A stretch of DNA of 64,000 bases from Ruegeria conchae (lineage in GTDB: Bacteria; Pseudomonadota; Alphaproteobacteria; Rhodobacterales; Rhodobacteraceae): assembly GCF_000192475.1 (NCBI RefSeq), contig NZ_AEYW01000025.1, forward strand, positions 117,226 through 181,225, given 5' to 3'. Position numbers and translations under genes: made by a program. Below, piece after piece: positions 7,890 through 17,468 of the stretch. The notes beneath the pieces were generated by a model. It was not told where the DNA came from, did not search any database, and was given only the letters and a program-made list of their open reading frames with translations. Positions within the stretch are counted from its first letter, which is position 1; every line of letters starts with the position of its first letter.

Positions 7890-9347
7890 ATGCGATTTCT
7901 GCGGCAAAGCCTTGTAGGTGTGTTCCTGGCGTTTCTGACGCTGGGCCTGTTGATCGTGGCTGTACAGATGATCTCGGGCGCGGTGCAGGATGTGCTGACG
8001 CGGGACAATCAGACCCCCGAGGCGCGGGAACGCATATTCGCCGTCAGTGTCCGCGCCGCCGAACCAGAAACCGTTACGCCCTATCTGGAGGCATTTGGTC
8101 AGATCCAAAGTCGCCGTCGGCTGGAGCTGCGCGCAGCCTTGGGTGGACGCGTTGTGTCGCTGGCGGATGATTTCGAAGATGGTGGCACCGTGACGGCTGG
8201 TGAGTTGCTGGTTGAGTTGGATCCAGCTGATATGCAGTCAGCCTTAGACCGCGCCAAATCCGATCTTCTGGATGCCCAGTTTGAAGAACGAGATGCAGAA
8301 CGCTCGCTTCTGCTGGCGCAGGATGAATTGAAATCAGCCGAAGCGCAGGCCGAGCTACGCGACCGGGCTCTTCAGCGTCAACAAGACCTACAGACACGAG
8401 GCGTTGGCGCGGCAGCCAGTGTTGAAGAGGCGGAACTGGCTGCAACATCTGCTCATCAGGCAGTTCTGGCGCGCAGGATTGCGTTGGCGCAGGCTGAGTC
8501 TCGGGTCGATCAGGCCACCACACTGTTTGCCCGCGCCCGCATCGCGCTGGAAGGAGCCGAGCGTGATCTGGAAGACATGACGATCCACGCCGGATTTGAC
8601 GGGACGTTGACTGAGGTCACTTTGGTTGAAGGCCGGTTGGTCGCGGCCAATGAAAAGCTGGCTGAACTTGTGGACCCTAACGCGCTTGAGGTCGCGTTCC
8701 GGGTCTCGACCGCGCAATATGTGCGATTGTTGGACGCTCAAGGCGGCTTGATTTCCGCACCAGTCACCGTATCGCTAGAGGTCACTGGGACCGATCTGAT
8801 CGCCAAGGGCCAAATCAGCCGCGACAGCGGGGCTGCGGGTGAAGGGCAGACCGGGCGTCTGATCTATGCCCGCCTTGATGACGCGCCAGGTTTCAAACCA
8901 GGGGATTTCGTCACCGTTTCGGTTGAGGAACAACCGCTGGAGAATGTTGTGCGTCTGCCGTCCTCTGTTCTGGATGCAGCGGGCAACGTGCTGGTGCTTG
9001 GTCCGGACGATCGGTTAGAGCCTTTGGCCGTACAACTGATCCGTCGTCAAGGAGATGAAGTATTGCTGCGCGGTGAAGGTCTGGAGGGTCGAGAAGTAGT
9101 GATCGGACGAACGCCTCTGTTGGGTTCGGGCGTTCGTGTCCGGCCTCTGCGGGTTGAAGCCAGCACCGAAATTGATCCCGGCATGGTAGAACTCTCCGAC
9201 GAAAAGCGGGCTCAACTTGTCGCGCAGGTCGAGGCCAGCGAAGGGATGTCACAGACAGATAAGGACCAGGTATTGGGTCAACTGAGCGAGGCAAAGGTAC
9301 CTGCCGCTCTAGTACGCCGTCTTGATGACAATCGGGCCGGGGGTTAG
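7890..9347 (+). CDS. RND efflux periplasmic adaptor (HlyD/MFP family)
   Basis: A 485-residue membrane-fusion protein. One N-terminal transmembrane helix (residues 9-30) anchors it. The beta-barrel and lipoyl halves flank a long coiled coil at about 100-225 that is rich in Ala, Glu, Gln and Arg. The second lipoyl half is recognisable at IHAGFDGTLTEVTLVEGRLV. A charged helical extension of about 55 residues follows the membrane-proximal domain (from about 430), which is longer than usual. It should link the pump encoded six bases downstream to an outer-membrane channel, but no TolC-like gene is nearby. Confidence 0.92.
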   Translation: MRFLRQSLVGVFLAFLTLGLLIVAVQMISGAVQDVLTRDNQTPEARERIFAVSVRAAEPETVTPYLEAFGQIQSRRRLELRAALGGRVVSLADDFEDGGTVTAGELLVELDPADMQSALDRAKSDLLDAQFEERDAERSLLLAQDELKSAEAQAELRDRALQRQQDLQTRGVGAAASVEEAELAATSAHQAVLARRIALAQAESRVDQATTLFARARIALEGAERDLEDMTIHAGFDGTLTEVTLVEGRLVAANEKLAELVDPNALEVAFRVSTAQYVRLLDAQGGLISAPVTVSLEVTGTDLIAKGQISRDSGAAGEGQTGRLIYARLDDAPGFKPGDFVTVSVEEQPLENVVRLPSSVLDAAGNVLVLGPDDRLEPLAVQLIRRQGDEVLLRGEGLEGREVVIGRTPLLGSGVRVRPLRVEASTEIDPGMVELSDEKRAQLVAQVEASEGMSQTDKDQVLGQLSEAKVPAALVRRLDDNRAGG

Positions 9348-9352
9348 GCGCC

Positions 9353-12300
9353 ATGATCCGCGAAATTCCCAGCGCGGCAGGCGGTATCCTGAGTTATTTT
9401 ACCAGGCATCGGACAGCGGCCAATCTGTTGCTGCTGGTCATGTTGGTGTTGGGCATCGCGGCGATTCCCAACATGCGGGCGCAGTTTTTTCCTGATGTGA
9501 TCCTTGAACGCGTCGATGTGAATGCCGAATGGGAGGGCGCCGGCCCCGAGGATGTCGACAATGGCATCATCCAATTGCTCGAACCGGCACTATTGGCCGT
9601 CGAAGGTGTAGCAAGTACCGAATCAACTTCGCGCGAAGGATCGGCACAGGTCCGGCTTGAGTTCGAACCAAACTGGGATATGTCCCGCGCAGTCGAAGAG
9701 GTTCGGACGGCCGTCGACAGTGTCACCAACCTGCCCGAAGACGCCGAGGAGCCGACAATTCGGCGCGGGGCCTGGCGTGATCGTGTCACGGATGTGGTCA
9801 TCACTGGCCCCATCGAGGCAGAGCAATTGGCTAAGTTCACCGATGAACTGATCAGCCGCCTCTTTGCCGCCGGGGTTACGCGCACTACGATCCGCGGCTT
9901 GGCCGCACCGCGCGTGGTGGTCGAGGTGCCCACAGTGCAGCTGATCGCCAATGACATTTCACTCTCGGATATCGCGGCGGCCATCGCTGCCGAAGTCACA
10001 GCTAACCCTGCAGGCGATGTCTCGGGCGCCAATGCGCGCATCCGAACGGGGGTAGAAAAACGCACCCCGGAAGAAATTGAGGGCATCGCCCTACGCAATT
10101 TTGCCGACGGCTCAAAGCTTGTTGTAGGGGATGTGGCTGAAATCAGGGTCGAGGGCGTTACGCGCAATCGCAGCTATTTCGTGGGTGAAAATCCTGCAAT
10201 GTCGATCCGCGTAGATCGTTCCAATCTTGGCGACGCCATTGGCATCCAGCGCGATGTTGAGGATGTGGTGGCCCAGATGCAGGCGAGCCTGCCCGAAGGC
10301 ATCACGATTGAGCTGATCCGCACACGGGCGCAAGCCATCACCGACCGTCTGGATATTCTGGTGGACAACGGTCTGTTGGGCCTGGGACTGGTGGTGTGCC
10401 TGCTCTTCCTGTTCCTCAACGCGAGGATCGCTTTTTGGGTGGCCGCCGGCATTCCGGTTGCGATGTCAGCGGCTATTGCTCTGATGTATCTGGGCGGGCT
10501 GTCACTGAACATGGTGTCTCTGTTTGGTCTCATCATCACGCTGGGCATTGTGGTCGATGACGCCATTGTGGTGGGCGAACATGCCGATTTTCGTGCTCGC
10601 CGGCTGGGCGAAGCACCGATGGTTGCTGCCGAACGCGCAGCCCGGCGCATGGCGATGCCGGTGTTTGCCGCAACCGTCACAACCGTCATCGCATTCTTTG
10701 GATTAACCGCGATCGGTGGCCGATTCGGAGAGTTGATCCGAGACATTCCGTTCACCGTTATTGCGGTCCTGATTGCCTCATTGATCGAGTGTTTTCTGAT
10801 CCTGCCAAACCACATGGCGCATGCCATCGCACATTCGGCCAAGGAACATTGGTATGACTGGCCAAACCGGGTCGTGAATAGAGGTTTCCGCTGGGTGCGC
10901 GATCATTTGTTCCGCCCACTGGTCGCGTGGGTGATCTGGGCGCGCTACGTGGTGGTTGCGTTGATGGTTGTCGTTCTGGCCAGCCAGATCGCTCTGTTCA
11001 TACGGGGGGATGTGAACTGGCGTTTCTTCAATGCGCCAGAACGCGGCTCGGTCACCGGCAATTTCATCATGGTTGAAGGTGCCACACGTGCCGAGACGCT
11101 TGAAATGATGCACATGGTCCAGCGGGCCACCGAAGAACTGGGCCAGATCTACGAAGAACGTCATGGCCGCAATCCCATTGAATATGTTCTGGCGGAAGTT
11201 GGTGGATCGGCCGGATGGGGGTTGCGTGCGGCGGATGGGAAGGACAGCGATCTGCTGGGCGGTATCTCGATTGAGTTGATTGATGCCGACCTGCGCCCCT
11301 ATTCCAGTTTTGAGTTTGTGGGTGAGCTACAGGACTTTGTCCCCCGCCATCCGAAGGTCGAATTGCTCAGTTTCCGCGGCTGGCGCTCAGGCCCCGGTGG
11401 CGATGCAATTGACGTGCAATTCTACGGCGCCGATGTGAACACGTTGAAATCCGCGTCCGAAGATTTGCAGGCGGCGCTGTCGAAATACACAGAAGTTTCG
11501 GCGCTTGAGGATAATCTGGCGTATGACAAGGAAGAGTTCATTCTGGATCTGACGGCACAGGGCCAGGCGCTGGGTTTCCGCATCGAAACACTTGGCCGCG
11601 TATTGCGAAACCGACTGAACGGGATCGAGGCCGCCACTTTCCCGGATGGACCGCGCAGCACCGAGATTCGGATCGAACTGCCCGAGGGCGAGCTGACAGC
11701 TGATTTTTTGGAACGCACGCTGATGCGGACGCCCGATGGTGTCTACGTTCCGCTGGCCGATATTGTCTCGGTCGAGCGAAAGTCGGGGTTCTCGACGGTC
11801 CGGCGCGAAAATGGTCTGCGCTTGATCTCGGTGAACGGCGACATTTCCGAGGATGATCCGGCGCAAGCCGCCGAGATTGCTCGTGCGATGCAGGAGGAAA
11901 TTCTGCCCAACATTGCCTCCGAACGTCAGGTTGAATGGCGCATGGCAGGTCTGAGCGAACAGGAGGATGAGTTTCTCTCGGAGGCGCGCACCGGGCTAAT
12001 CCTGTGTCTGACCGGGATTTATCTGGTTCTGGCATGGGTCTTTGCCAGCTGGACGCGGCCATTGGTGGTCATGGCGATCATACCCTTCGGCCTCGTGGGC
12101 GCGATTTGGGGGCATTACCTTTGGGATGTGCCGCTGAGCATGTTCACCGTTGTCGGCCTGTTGGGCATGACCGGGATCATCATCAACGACTCGATCGTGT
12201 TGGTGACCACGATCGATGGGTATCAACAGGAACGTGGGCTGGTACCGTCGATTGTTGAAGGCACCGCAGACCGGCTGCGACCGGTGATGCTGACCACCTT

Positions 12301-12754
12301 GACCACTGTGCTGGGCCTGACGCCTTTGATGTACGAAAGCTCACAACAGGCACAGTTCTTGAAGCCTACCGTGATCACTCTGGTCTACGGGCTGGGCTTC
12401 GGGATGGTGCTGATCCTGTTGCTGGTACCCGCTCTGCTGGCGATCCTGAACGATGTCTCACGTCCGATGACTGCAATGCGGCGTGCCTTACGAGCGCCGG
12501 ATCGAGTGGTGCGCACAGCCGTTCGCACAACAGGCGCAGCGCTGGCGGTTTGGTTAGGGGTATCAATGATCTGGCCTGCCGTTACGGGTGAACCGATGGT
12601 GCTGCTTTCAGACTTCTACCCAACCCCGGATGGGCCAATTGTGTTGCAATTGGGCTTTGGCGTCTTTGCCGCCGGAGCGACGGTGATCCTGTTGTTGGGA
12701 GTGCTGCTGTCGAGCTTGTTATACGCACGATTGTCAGGTCGCGCCGAGGCTTGA
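9353..12754 (+). CDS. RND multidrug efflux transporter with C-terminal extension
   Basis: A proton-driven inner-membrane pump of 1133 residues. It has the usual two halves, each with a large periplasmic loop. The TM4 proton-relay motif GIVVDDAIVVGEHADF is intact, as is the TM10 counterpart GMTGIIINDSIVLVTT. Typical members have 12 helices and end at about 1030-1050. Here roughly 85 further residues follow and contain two additional hydrophobic segments (TTGAALAVWLGVSMIWPAV and LGFGVFAAGATVILLLGVL), which predicts 14 helices. The 3' end overlaps the convergent Nudix gene by 21 bases. The substrate is unknown. Confidence 0.95.
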   Translation: MIREIPSAAGGILSYFTRHRTAANLLLLVMLVLGIAAIPNMRAQFFPDVILERVDVNAEWEGAGPEDVDNGIIQLLEPALLAVEGVASTESTSREGSAQVRLEFEPNWDMSRAVEEVRTAVDSVTNLPEDAEEPTIRRGAWRDRVTDVVITGPIEAEQLAKFTDELISRLFAAGVTRTTIRGLAAPRVVVEVPTVQLIANDISLSDIAAAIAAEVTANPAGDVSGANARIRTGVEKRTPEEIEGIALRNFADGSKLVVGDVAEIRVEGVTRNRSYFVGENPAMSIRVDRSNLGDAIGIQRDVEDVVAQMQASLPEGITIELIRTRAQAITDRLDILVDNGLLGLGLVVCLLFLFLNARIAFWVAAGIPVAMSAAIALMYLGGLSLNMVSLFGLIITLGIVVDDAIVVGEHADFRARRLGEAPMVAAERAARRMAMPVFAATVTTVIAFFGLTAIGGRFGELIRDIPFTVIAVLIASLIECFLILPNHMAHAIAHSAKEHWYDWPNRVVNRGFRWVRDHLFRPLVAWVIWARYVVVALMVVVLASQIALFIRGDVNWRFFNAPERGSVTGNFIMVEGATRAETLEMMHMVQRATEELGQIYEERHGRNPIEYVLAEVGGSAGWGLRAADGKDSDLLGGISIELIDADLRPYSSFEFVGELQDFVPRHPKVELLSFRGWRSGPGGDAIDVQFYGADVNTLKSASEDLQAALSKYTEVSALEDNLAYDKEEFILDLTAQGQALGFRIETLGRVLRNRLNGIEAATFPDGPRSTEIRIELPEGELTADFLERTLMRTPDGVYVPLADIVSVERKSGFSTVRRENGLRLISVNGDISEDDPAQAAEIARAMQEEILPNIASERQVEWRMAGLSEQEDEFLSEARTGLILCLTGIYLVLAWVFASWTRPLVVMAIIPFGLVGAIWGHYLWDVPLSMFTVVGLLGMTGIIINDSIVLVTTIDGYQQERGLVPSIVEGTADRLRPVMLTTLTTVLGLTPLMYESSQQAQFLKPTVITLVYGLGFGMVLILLLVPALLAILNDVSRPMTAMRRALRAPDRVVRTAVRTTGAALAVWLGVSMIWPAVTGEPMVLLSDFYPTPDGPIVLQLGFGVFAAGATVILLLGVLLSSLLYARLSGRAEA

Positions 12755-13168
12755 TCGCAAGACCGCAAGCTGCAGCAAGTCGGGTACGCGGCTACTCATG
12801 GGAAGGTCACGGGCTTTGATCTGATCGACGGGGAACCACTGCGCGTCCCGCGCGTCATCTGCAGCAACAGGCGTACCCGAAGTGTAGCGACACGCGACAC
12901 CAACCAACAGATAATGCGCCCGGATCAGCCCTTCGCCGTCGCGCAGAAGCAAATCCAGATTATCGAGATACTCTATCGGTTCGGCAATCACGCTCGTCTC
13001 TTCCCGCAGCTCACGGGCGGCGGCGGCCAAAACAGTTTCACCCCATTCCACATGGCCACCGGGAAAACCCCACAACCCTGCGTCGGGTTGCTTGTTGCGC
13101 TGAACCAACAGCACCTGATTTTCATGAACAACTACGGCCAACGCGCCAATCTTAGGAGTTTGACTCAT
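12734..13168 (-). CDS. Nudix hydrolase
   Basis: A 144-residue cytoplasmic pyrophosphohydrolase. The Nudix box is clear at about residues 38-60: GHVEWGETVLAAAARELREE, keeping the catalytic REx-x-EE core. The final glycine of the consensus is replaced by Ser. The opening (MSQTPKIGALAVVVHENQVLLVQRNKQP) is typical of the ADP-ribose/MutT-like branch, but the substrate cannot be predicted. It sits four bases downstream of the DsbD-like gene, and its end overlaps the RND pump gene tail to tail. Confidence 0.92.
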   Translation of the reverse strand: MSQTPKIGALAVVVHENQVLLVQRNKQPDAGLWGFPGGHVEWGETVLAAAARELREETSVIAEPIEYLDNLDLLLRDGEGLIRAHYLLVGVACRYTSGTPVAADDARDAQWFPVDQIKARDLPMSSRVPDLLQLAVLRSSLGAT

Positions 13169-13172
13169 CCGA

Positions 13173-13985
13173 TCAGCCTGCGCTGCATCCCTGTATGTCT
13201 ACAGCGTGGTTCGCCCCGAGCACAGTGATTCGCACTTCAGACCGATCCAGCGCAAACGGCCCACCCGAGGCGCTGATGACCTCGGAACTGGTGATTAAGG
13301 TTTTGCCCTGGCGATGTGTTTCGGGTTGCGAAGCCCAGAGCATCGGGTTTCCCGGTTCGATTATGGCGAATTCGGACCCGCCTGCAGAGGGCATGGTGAT
13401 ATGCGCTTCGATCCGCATTCCATCCGAAGTGGGTGTCAGGTGGCAGGTTGCGTTCACCACGCCAGCCTCACGCTCGGAAAACGGGCGCTGGGCAAGGGCT
13501 GCTGCTATAGCCGGATGGCGACCGGCCTTTGCATCCAGTGTGTGGTCAAAATCCAGCTTACCCGGTACACAGACATCTTTGCAGACACCCAAATCCATCT
13601 CACCGCGCAAACGAACGGGTTTTGCAGGGTTCTTAGGTGTGATCTCAACGGGAAGTACCAGTTGATCCTCATACCCGACCGAGCGCAGCCCATTTTGATC
13701 GAACACATGCGGTGCGGGCCACGTGATCGCGATATCCGCTATGTTGCCAGAGCCTGTCCAATTGAACTGCGGCGGAATGCCCGCATCACCCGGCGCACGC
13801 CAATAGGTTTTCCAGCCTTCCTTCAGCGTCAGATGCAAAGCGCCTTGATAGGTGCCCTTGGCGGTCCGGCCACCGTCCAGAACCTCAAGCTGCACCAGGC
13901 TACCAACCCCTTGAGCCATCGCAGGCAAGCCAAAGCAAAGAGTGGCCGTCAGACCGGCTGCGGCGGATTTCGAAAGCAGTTTCAT
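13173..13985 (-). CDS. Periplasmic DsbD N-terminal-domain-like protein
   Basis: A 270-residue exported protein with signal peptide at 1-24 (LTATLCFGLPAMA). The body matches the soluble N-terminal thiol-disulfide domain of DsbD: GWKTYWRAPGDAGIPPQFNW near residue 57, then the cysteine pair GVCKDVCVPG near 133. The membrane and thioredoxin domains of full DsbD are absent, so it probably receives electrons from a separate CcdA- or ScsB-like partner. It is divergent from yqgE and forms a pair with the Nudix gene. Confidence 0.85.
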   Translation of the reverse strand: MKLLSKSAAAGLTATLCFGLPAMAQGVGSLVQLEVLDGGRTAKGTYQGALHLTLKEGWKTYWRAPGDAGIPPQFNWTGSGNIADIAITWPAPHVFDQNGLRSVGYEDQLVLPVEITPKNPAKPVRLRGEMDLGVCKDVCVPGKLDFDHTLDAKAGRHPAIAAALAQRPFSEREAGVVNATCHLTPTSDGMRIEAHITMPSAGGSEFAIIEPGNPMLWASQPETHRQGKTLITSSEVISASGGPFALDRSEVRITVLGANHAVDIQGCSAG

Positions 13986-14133
13986 GTGCAGAACATGCGC
14001 ATTCTGAGCTTAAATGCCAAGTCACGTTCCGGTCACTTAGGTGAAATGCCCAGAAATCCCAGCTGGTCCCTTGCCATTCCCCGGCATGCGGGTTCATTCT
14101 GGTGTCATCCTATGGCGCAAGAGAAGTTTGCTG

Positions 14134-14688
14134 ATGGACCTTACGGGAAAACTGTTGATTGCTATGCCCGGCATGGGCGACCCACGATTCGAACATTCGG
14201 TCGTCTATATCTGCAGCCATGGCGAAGATGGCGCGATGGGTTTGATTGTCAACAAGCCTTCAGATTTGCGGATCAAGACCTTGCTGGAACAGCTCAACAT
14301 CCCGTGCCGCATTCCGGTTATCGGGGAGCGTCTGGTTCAATTCGGCGGCCCGGTCGAGATGTCGCGTGGCTTTGTGCTGCACAGCGCGGACTACGATGCG
14401 AATCTGCATTCGATGCAAATTGCGGAAGATTTCAGCATGACCGCAACGCTCGATGTGCTTGAAGATCTGGCATCAGGCAAGGGGCCGCTGAATTCGATGC
14501 TGACTCTGGGCTATTCTGGTTGGGGGCCGGATCAGCTTGAGGATGAGATCGCCATGAATGGCTGGTTGACGACCGAAGCGTCCTCGAAACTTGTTTTCGA
14601 TGTTCCGGATGACGAGAAATGGGAGGCCGCTTTGGCCACGCTGGGAGTTGACCCTCTGACGCTCTCTGCCAGCGCAGGCCGCGCCTAA
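14134..14688 (+). CDS. YqgE/AlgH family protein (UPF0301)
   Basis: A 184-residue cytoplasmic protein of the YqgE/AlgH family, found in most proteobacteria but without a firmly known biochemical role. Hallmarks are LTGKLLIAMPGMGDPRFEHSV at the start, GAMGLIVNKPS near 40, FGGPVE near 72 and LGYSGWGPDQLEDEI near 125. I chose ATG 14134 because it places the family's usual N-terminus at residue 1; an in-frame extension to 14041 has no family similarity. Its last four bases overlap the convergent threonylcarbamoyl-AMP synthase gene. Confidence 0.92.
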   Translation: MDLTGKLLIAMPGMGDPRFEHSVVYICSHGEDGAMGLIVNKPSDLRIKTLLEQLNIPCRIPVIGERLVQFGGPVEMSRGFVLHSADYDANLHSMQIAEDFSMTATLDVLEDLASGKGPLNSMLTLGYSGWGPDQLEDEIAMNGWLTTEASSKLVFDVPDDEKWEAALATLGVDPLTLSASAGRA

Positions 14689-15632
14689 TCGCGGGGGGCC
14701 GCCGCGCGGCGAAGGCGGTCGTTGATGGCTGCACCCAACCCATGATCTGGGATCGGTGAAACAGCAATCGGTCGGCCTGTTGCATTCAGCTTGTGTAGCG
14801 CCGCGAACAGGTTGGCGGCGGCTTCGGCAAGATCGCTGCTATCTGAAAGGTTCAGATCACAGGTGACATCTCCGAATCCCAGCAAAACTTCGGCGCCTTG
14901 TGTGGCTTGTGCGTTCAGGCGAACGGGCGCATCCGGCGCGTAGTGGGATTGCAATTGCCCCGGCGCAGTCAGCAGATCACCCAGCTGGTGATGATGCAAT
15001 TCCGTTTGCAAAATCTCTTCGATTCGTTCCAGCGCCACACCACCTGGCCGCAGCAGAGCAGGGGCTCCGGCCAGACCGACAATGGTGGATTCAAGCCCAA
15101 CCCCGCAGGGCCCATCGTCCAGAATGGCAGCGATGCGCCCCTCCAACCCAGTTCGGACATGGGCCGCTGTGGTCGGGCTGATCTGCCCAGACGGGTTAGC
15201 CGAGGGGGCCGCCACTGGGCCATCAAATGAGGCCAGCAAGGCGCGTGCGGTGCGATGGGCGGGCACCCGAACGGCCAAAGTATCCAGCCCCGCCGTGACG
15301 AGTGATGAAATCCCGTGATCATCCTGCAAGGGGAGAACCATTGTGAGTGGACCGGGCCAGAAGGCTTGCGCCAATTGCTCGGCCTGATCGGTCCATTCAA
15401 CAAACCTTTTTGCAATTTCGGTTGAGGCTACATGGGCGATCAAGGGGTTGAAGCTGGGCCGTCCCTTGGCCTCATAGATTGCGGCCACGGCTTCGCCGTT
15501 CCGCGCATCGCCGCCTAGACCATAGACAGTCTCGGTCGGGAAGGCGACCAACAGCCCCTGCCGCAACAGGTCGGCGGCCTTGGCGATGCCGTCGGCTTCT
15601 GCTGATAAGTCTTGAGTGCCGAGAAGGGTCAT
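14685..15632 (-). CDS. tsaC: Threonylcarbamoyl-AMP synthase (Sua5/TsaC)
   Basis: Makes L-threonylcarbamoyl-AMP for the t6A modification of tRNAs that read ANN codons. At 315 residues it is the long Sua5-type version: the YrdC domain (residues ~10-200, with PTETVYGLGGDA and PSANPSGQISPT) plus a C-terminal Sua5 domain of about 100 residues (QLQSHYAPDAPVRLN onward). It is divergent from the acyl-CoA dehydrogenase across a 132-base gap. The start at 15632 has only a weak ribosome site; a slightly later start cannot be excluded. Confidence 0.93.
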   Translation of the reverse strand: MTLLGTQDLSAEADGIAKAADLLRQGLLVAFPTETVYGLGGDARNGEAVAAIYEAKGRPSFNPLIAHVASTEIAKRFVEWTDQAEQLAQAFWPGPLTMVLPLQDDHGISSLVTAGLDTLAVRVPAHRTARALLASFDGPVAAPSANPSGQISPTTAAHVRTGLEGRIAAILDDGPCGVGLESTIVGLAGAPALLRPGGVALERIEEILQTELHHHQLGDLLTAPGQLQSHYAPDAPVRLNAQATQGAEVLLGFGDVTCDLNLSDSSDLAEAAANLFAALHKLNATGRPIAVSPIPDHGLGAAINDRLRRAAAPRD

Positions 15633-15764
15633 AGGTCGTGACGCCGCGTTTTGGTTGCTTGCAGTTCAGGTCACGGTAGGTAATCGTGCCAGCCCAGATG
15701 AATACCGGCGTGGGGCCGGGATTCCAACCCCACGCTGACAAACTGCCAGACTCAGAGGGAAACC

Positions 15765-17468
15765 ATGCCCTATCGTGCCCCGATCTCAGACTATGAATTC
15801 CTGTTTCGCAACGTGATCGGTTTTGACCAGATCGCCGCGACCGAGAAATTCTCGGAGGCCAGCGATGACGTTGTCAGCGCCATTCTGACCGAGGCCGGGA
15901 GAATGTGCGAAGAGATCATGGCCCCGCTGCAGCGACCAGGTGATCTGGAACCCGCCCGGTTGGAGAACGGAGTATTGCGAACGTCTCCGGGCTATGCAGA
16001 AGGCTGGAAAGCAATTGCCGAAGGCGGTTGGATCGGGATGAGCGGCGACCCCGAATATGGCGGCATGGGCCTGCCGATGACCATGACCACGGCTGTGAAC
16101 GAGATGATGAGCGCGGCCTGCCTGTCGTTGCAACTAGCACCCCTGATGACTCAGGGCCAGATCGAGGCGCTGGAGCACCACGCGAGCGACGAGTTGAAGG
16201 CGCTCTATCTGCCCAAGATGATGGCGGGCGAATGGTCGGGCACCATGAACCTTACCGAACCACAGGCCGGATCGGATGTGGGCGCGCTGACTTCGAAGGC
16301 CGAGGATAATGGCGATGGCACATATTCGGTGACCGGCCAGAAGATCTATATCTCTTGGGGCGACAACGACTTTGCCAAGAATGTTTGCCATCTGGTTCTG
16401 GCCCGTCTGCCGGACGGTGTGCCGGGGACGAAGGGGATTTCGCTGTTTCTGGTGCCGAAATACATCCCCGATGAAAATGGCAATCCTGGCGTTGCCAACG
16501 ATTTGAAAGTCGTCTCGCTGGAACACAAGATGGGCCTGCACGGGTCCCCCACCTGCGTGATGCAGTATGACGGTGCCAGAGGCTGGCTGGTCGGCAAAGA
16601 ACATGGCGGGATGGCCGCGATGTTCACCATGATGAACAACGCACGTCTGGGCGTTGGTGGTGAGGGCGTCGGTGTGGCCGAAGGGGCCTATCAGCACGCG
16701 CTTGCCTATGCGTTGGAACGCAAGCAAGGCAAGACGCCCTCGGGTACGATCATCGATCACGCGGATGTACGGCGGATGCTGATGTCAATGCGCGCGGATG
16801 TATTTGCCGCGCGAGCAATCATGCTGGCCAATGCAGCTGCGATCGACATGGCGCAGGCCACGGGTGAGGCCGATTGGGCTGCAAGGGCCGCTTTGCTGAC
16901 GCCAATCTGCAAGGCCTTCGGGACGGAAACCGGGATGCGCGTGTCCGAGACCGGCGTTCAAGTCCATGGTGGCATGGGCTTCATCGAAGAAACCGGCGCG
17001 GCGCAATACTACCGCGATGTCCGCGTGACCGCGATCTATGAGGGCACCAATGGCATTCAAGCCATGGACCTTGTGGCACGCAAGATGATGGATGGGGGTG
17101 AGGCGGCTTCGAACCTGCTGGATGAGATTGAGGATCAGGCCGAGAAAGCCCGCGCCACGATGCCCGAGCTTGCCGGTCCTGTGTGGGAGGCATCTGAGTC
17201 ACTGCGTGAAGCCACCGAGTGGATCGTCGCGCAATCAGACATGAATAACCGCTTTGCCGGGGCGTCAGCCTATCTCAAGGCCTTTGCGCGGGTGCTGGGC
17301 GGGCATTACCACCTGTCGGCGGCTTTGGCCGACCCCGACGGACCGCGCGCAAAACTGGCGCGCTACTACATCAACGCGCTGTTGCCCGAGCATTCAGGCT
17401 TGCTGGCACAGGCGCAGAACGGGGCTGATGACCTTTATGCGCTCAGCGCAGAGGAGTTGGCGGTTTGA
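15765..17468 (+). CDS. Acyl-CoA dehydrogenase, DmdC-like
   Basis: A flavoprotein of 567 residues, longer than short-chain acyl-CoA dehydrogenases (~380) and typical of the branch with an extra C-terminal domain. That branch includes the 3-methylmercaptopropionyl-CoA dehydrogenase DmdC of DMSP demethylation. Seen are NLTEPQAGSDVGALTSKA near residue 165, the GVQVHGGMGFIEETGAAQYYRD segment near 400 and the catalytic-glutamate motif IYEGTNGIQAMDLVARKM near 425. Roseobacters carry several paralogues, so DmdC activity is possible but unproven. The stop overlaps the hydrolase start as TGATG. GAGG precedes the ATG at 15765. Confidence 0.9.
   Translation: MPYRAPISDYEFLFRNVIGFDQIAATEKFSEASDDVVSAILTEAGRMCEEIMAPLQRPGDLEPARLENGVLRTSPGYAEGWKAIAEGGWIGMSGDPEYGGMGLPMTMTTAVNEMMSAACLSLQLAPLMTQGQIEALEHHASDELKALYLPKMMAGEWSGTMNLTEPQAGSDVGALTSKAEDNGDGTYSVTGQKIYISWGDNDFAKNVCHLVLARLPDGVPGTKGISLFLVPKYIPDENGNPGVANDLKVVSLEHKMGLHGSPTCVMQYDGARGWLVGKEHGGMAAMFTMMNNARLGVGGEGVGVAEGAYQHALAYALERKQGKTPSGTIIDHADVRRMLMSMRADVFAARAIMLANAAAIDMAQATGEADWAARAALLTPICKAFGTETGMRVSETGVQVHGGMGFIEETGAAQYYRDVRVTAIYEGTNGIQAMDLVARKMMDGGEAASNLLDEIEDQAEKARATMPELAGPVWEASESLREATEWIVAQSDMNNRFAGASAYLKAFARVLGGHYHLSAALADPDGPRAKLARYYINALLPEHSGLLAQAQNGADDLYALSAEELAV

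Noticed and set aside
13314..14462. A 382-codon open frame on the plus strand crossing the DsbD-like and yqgE genes
   Set aside because: It overlaps two well-supported genes in other frames and has no recognisable motif.
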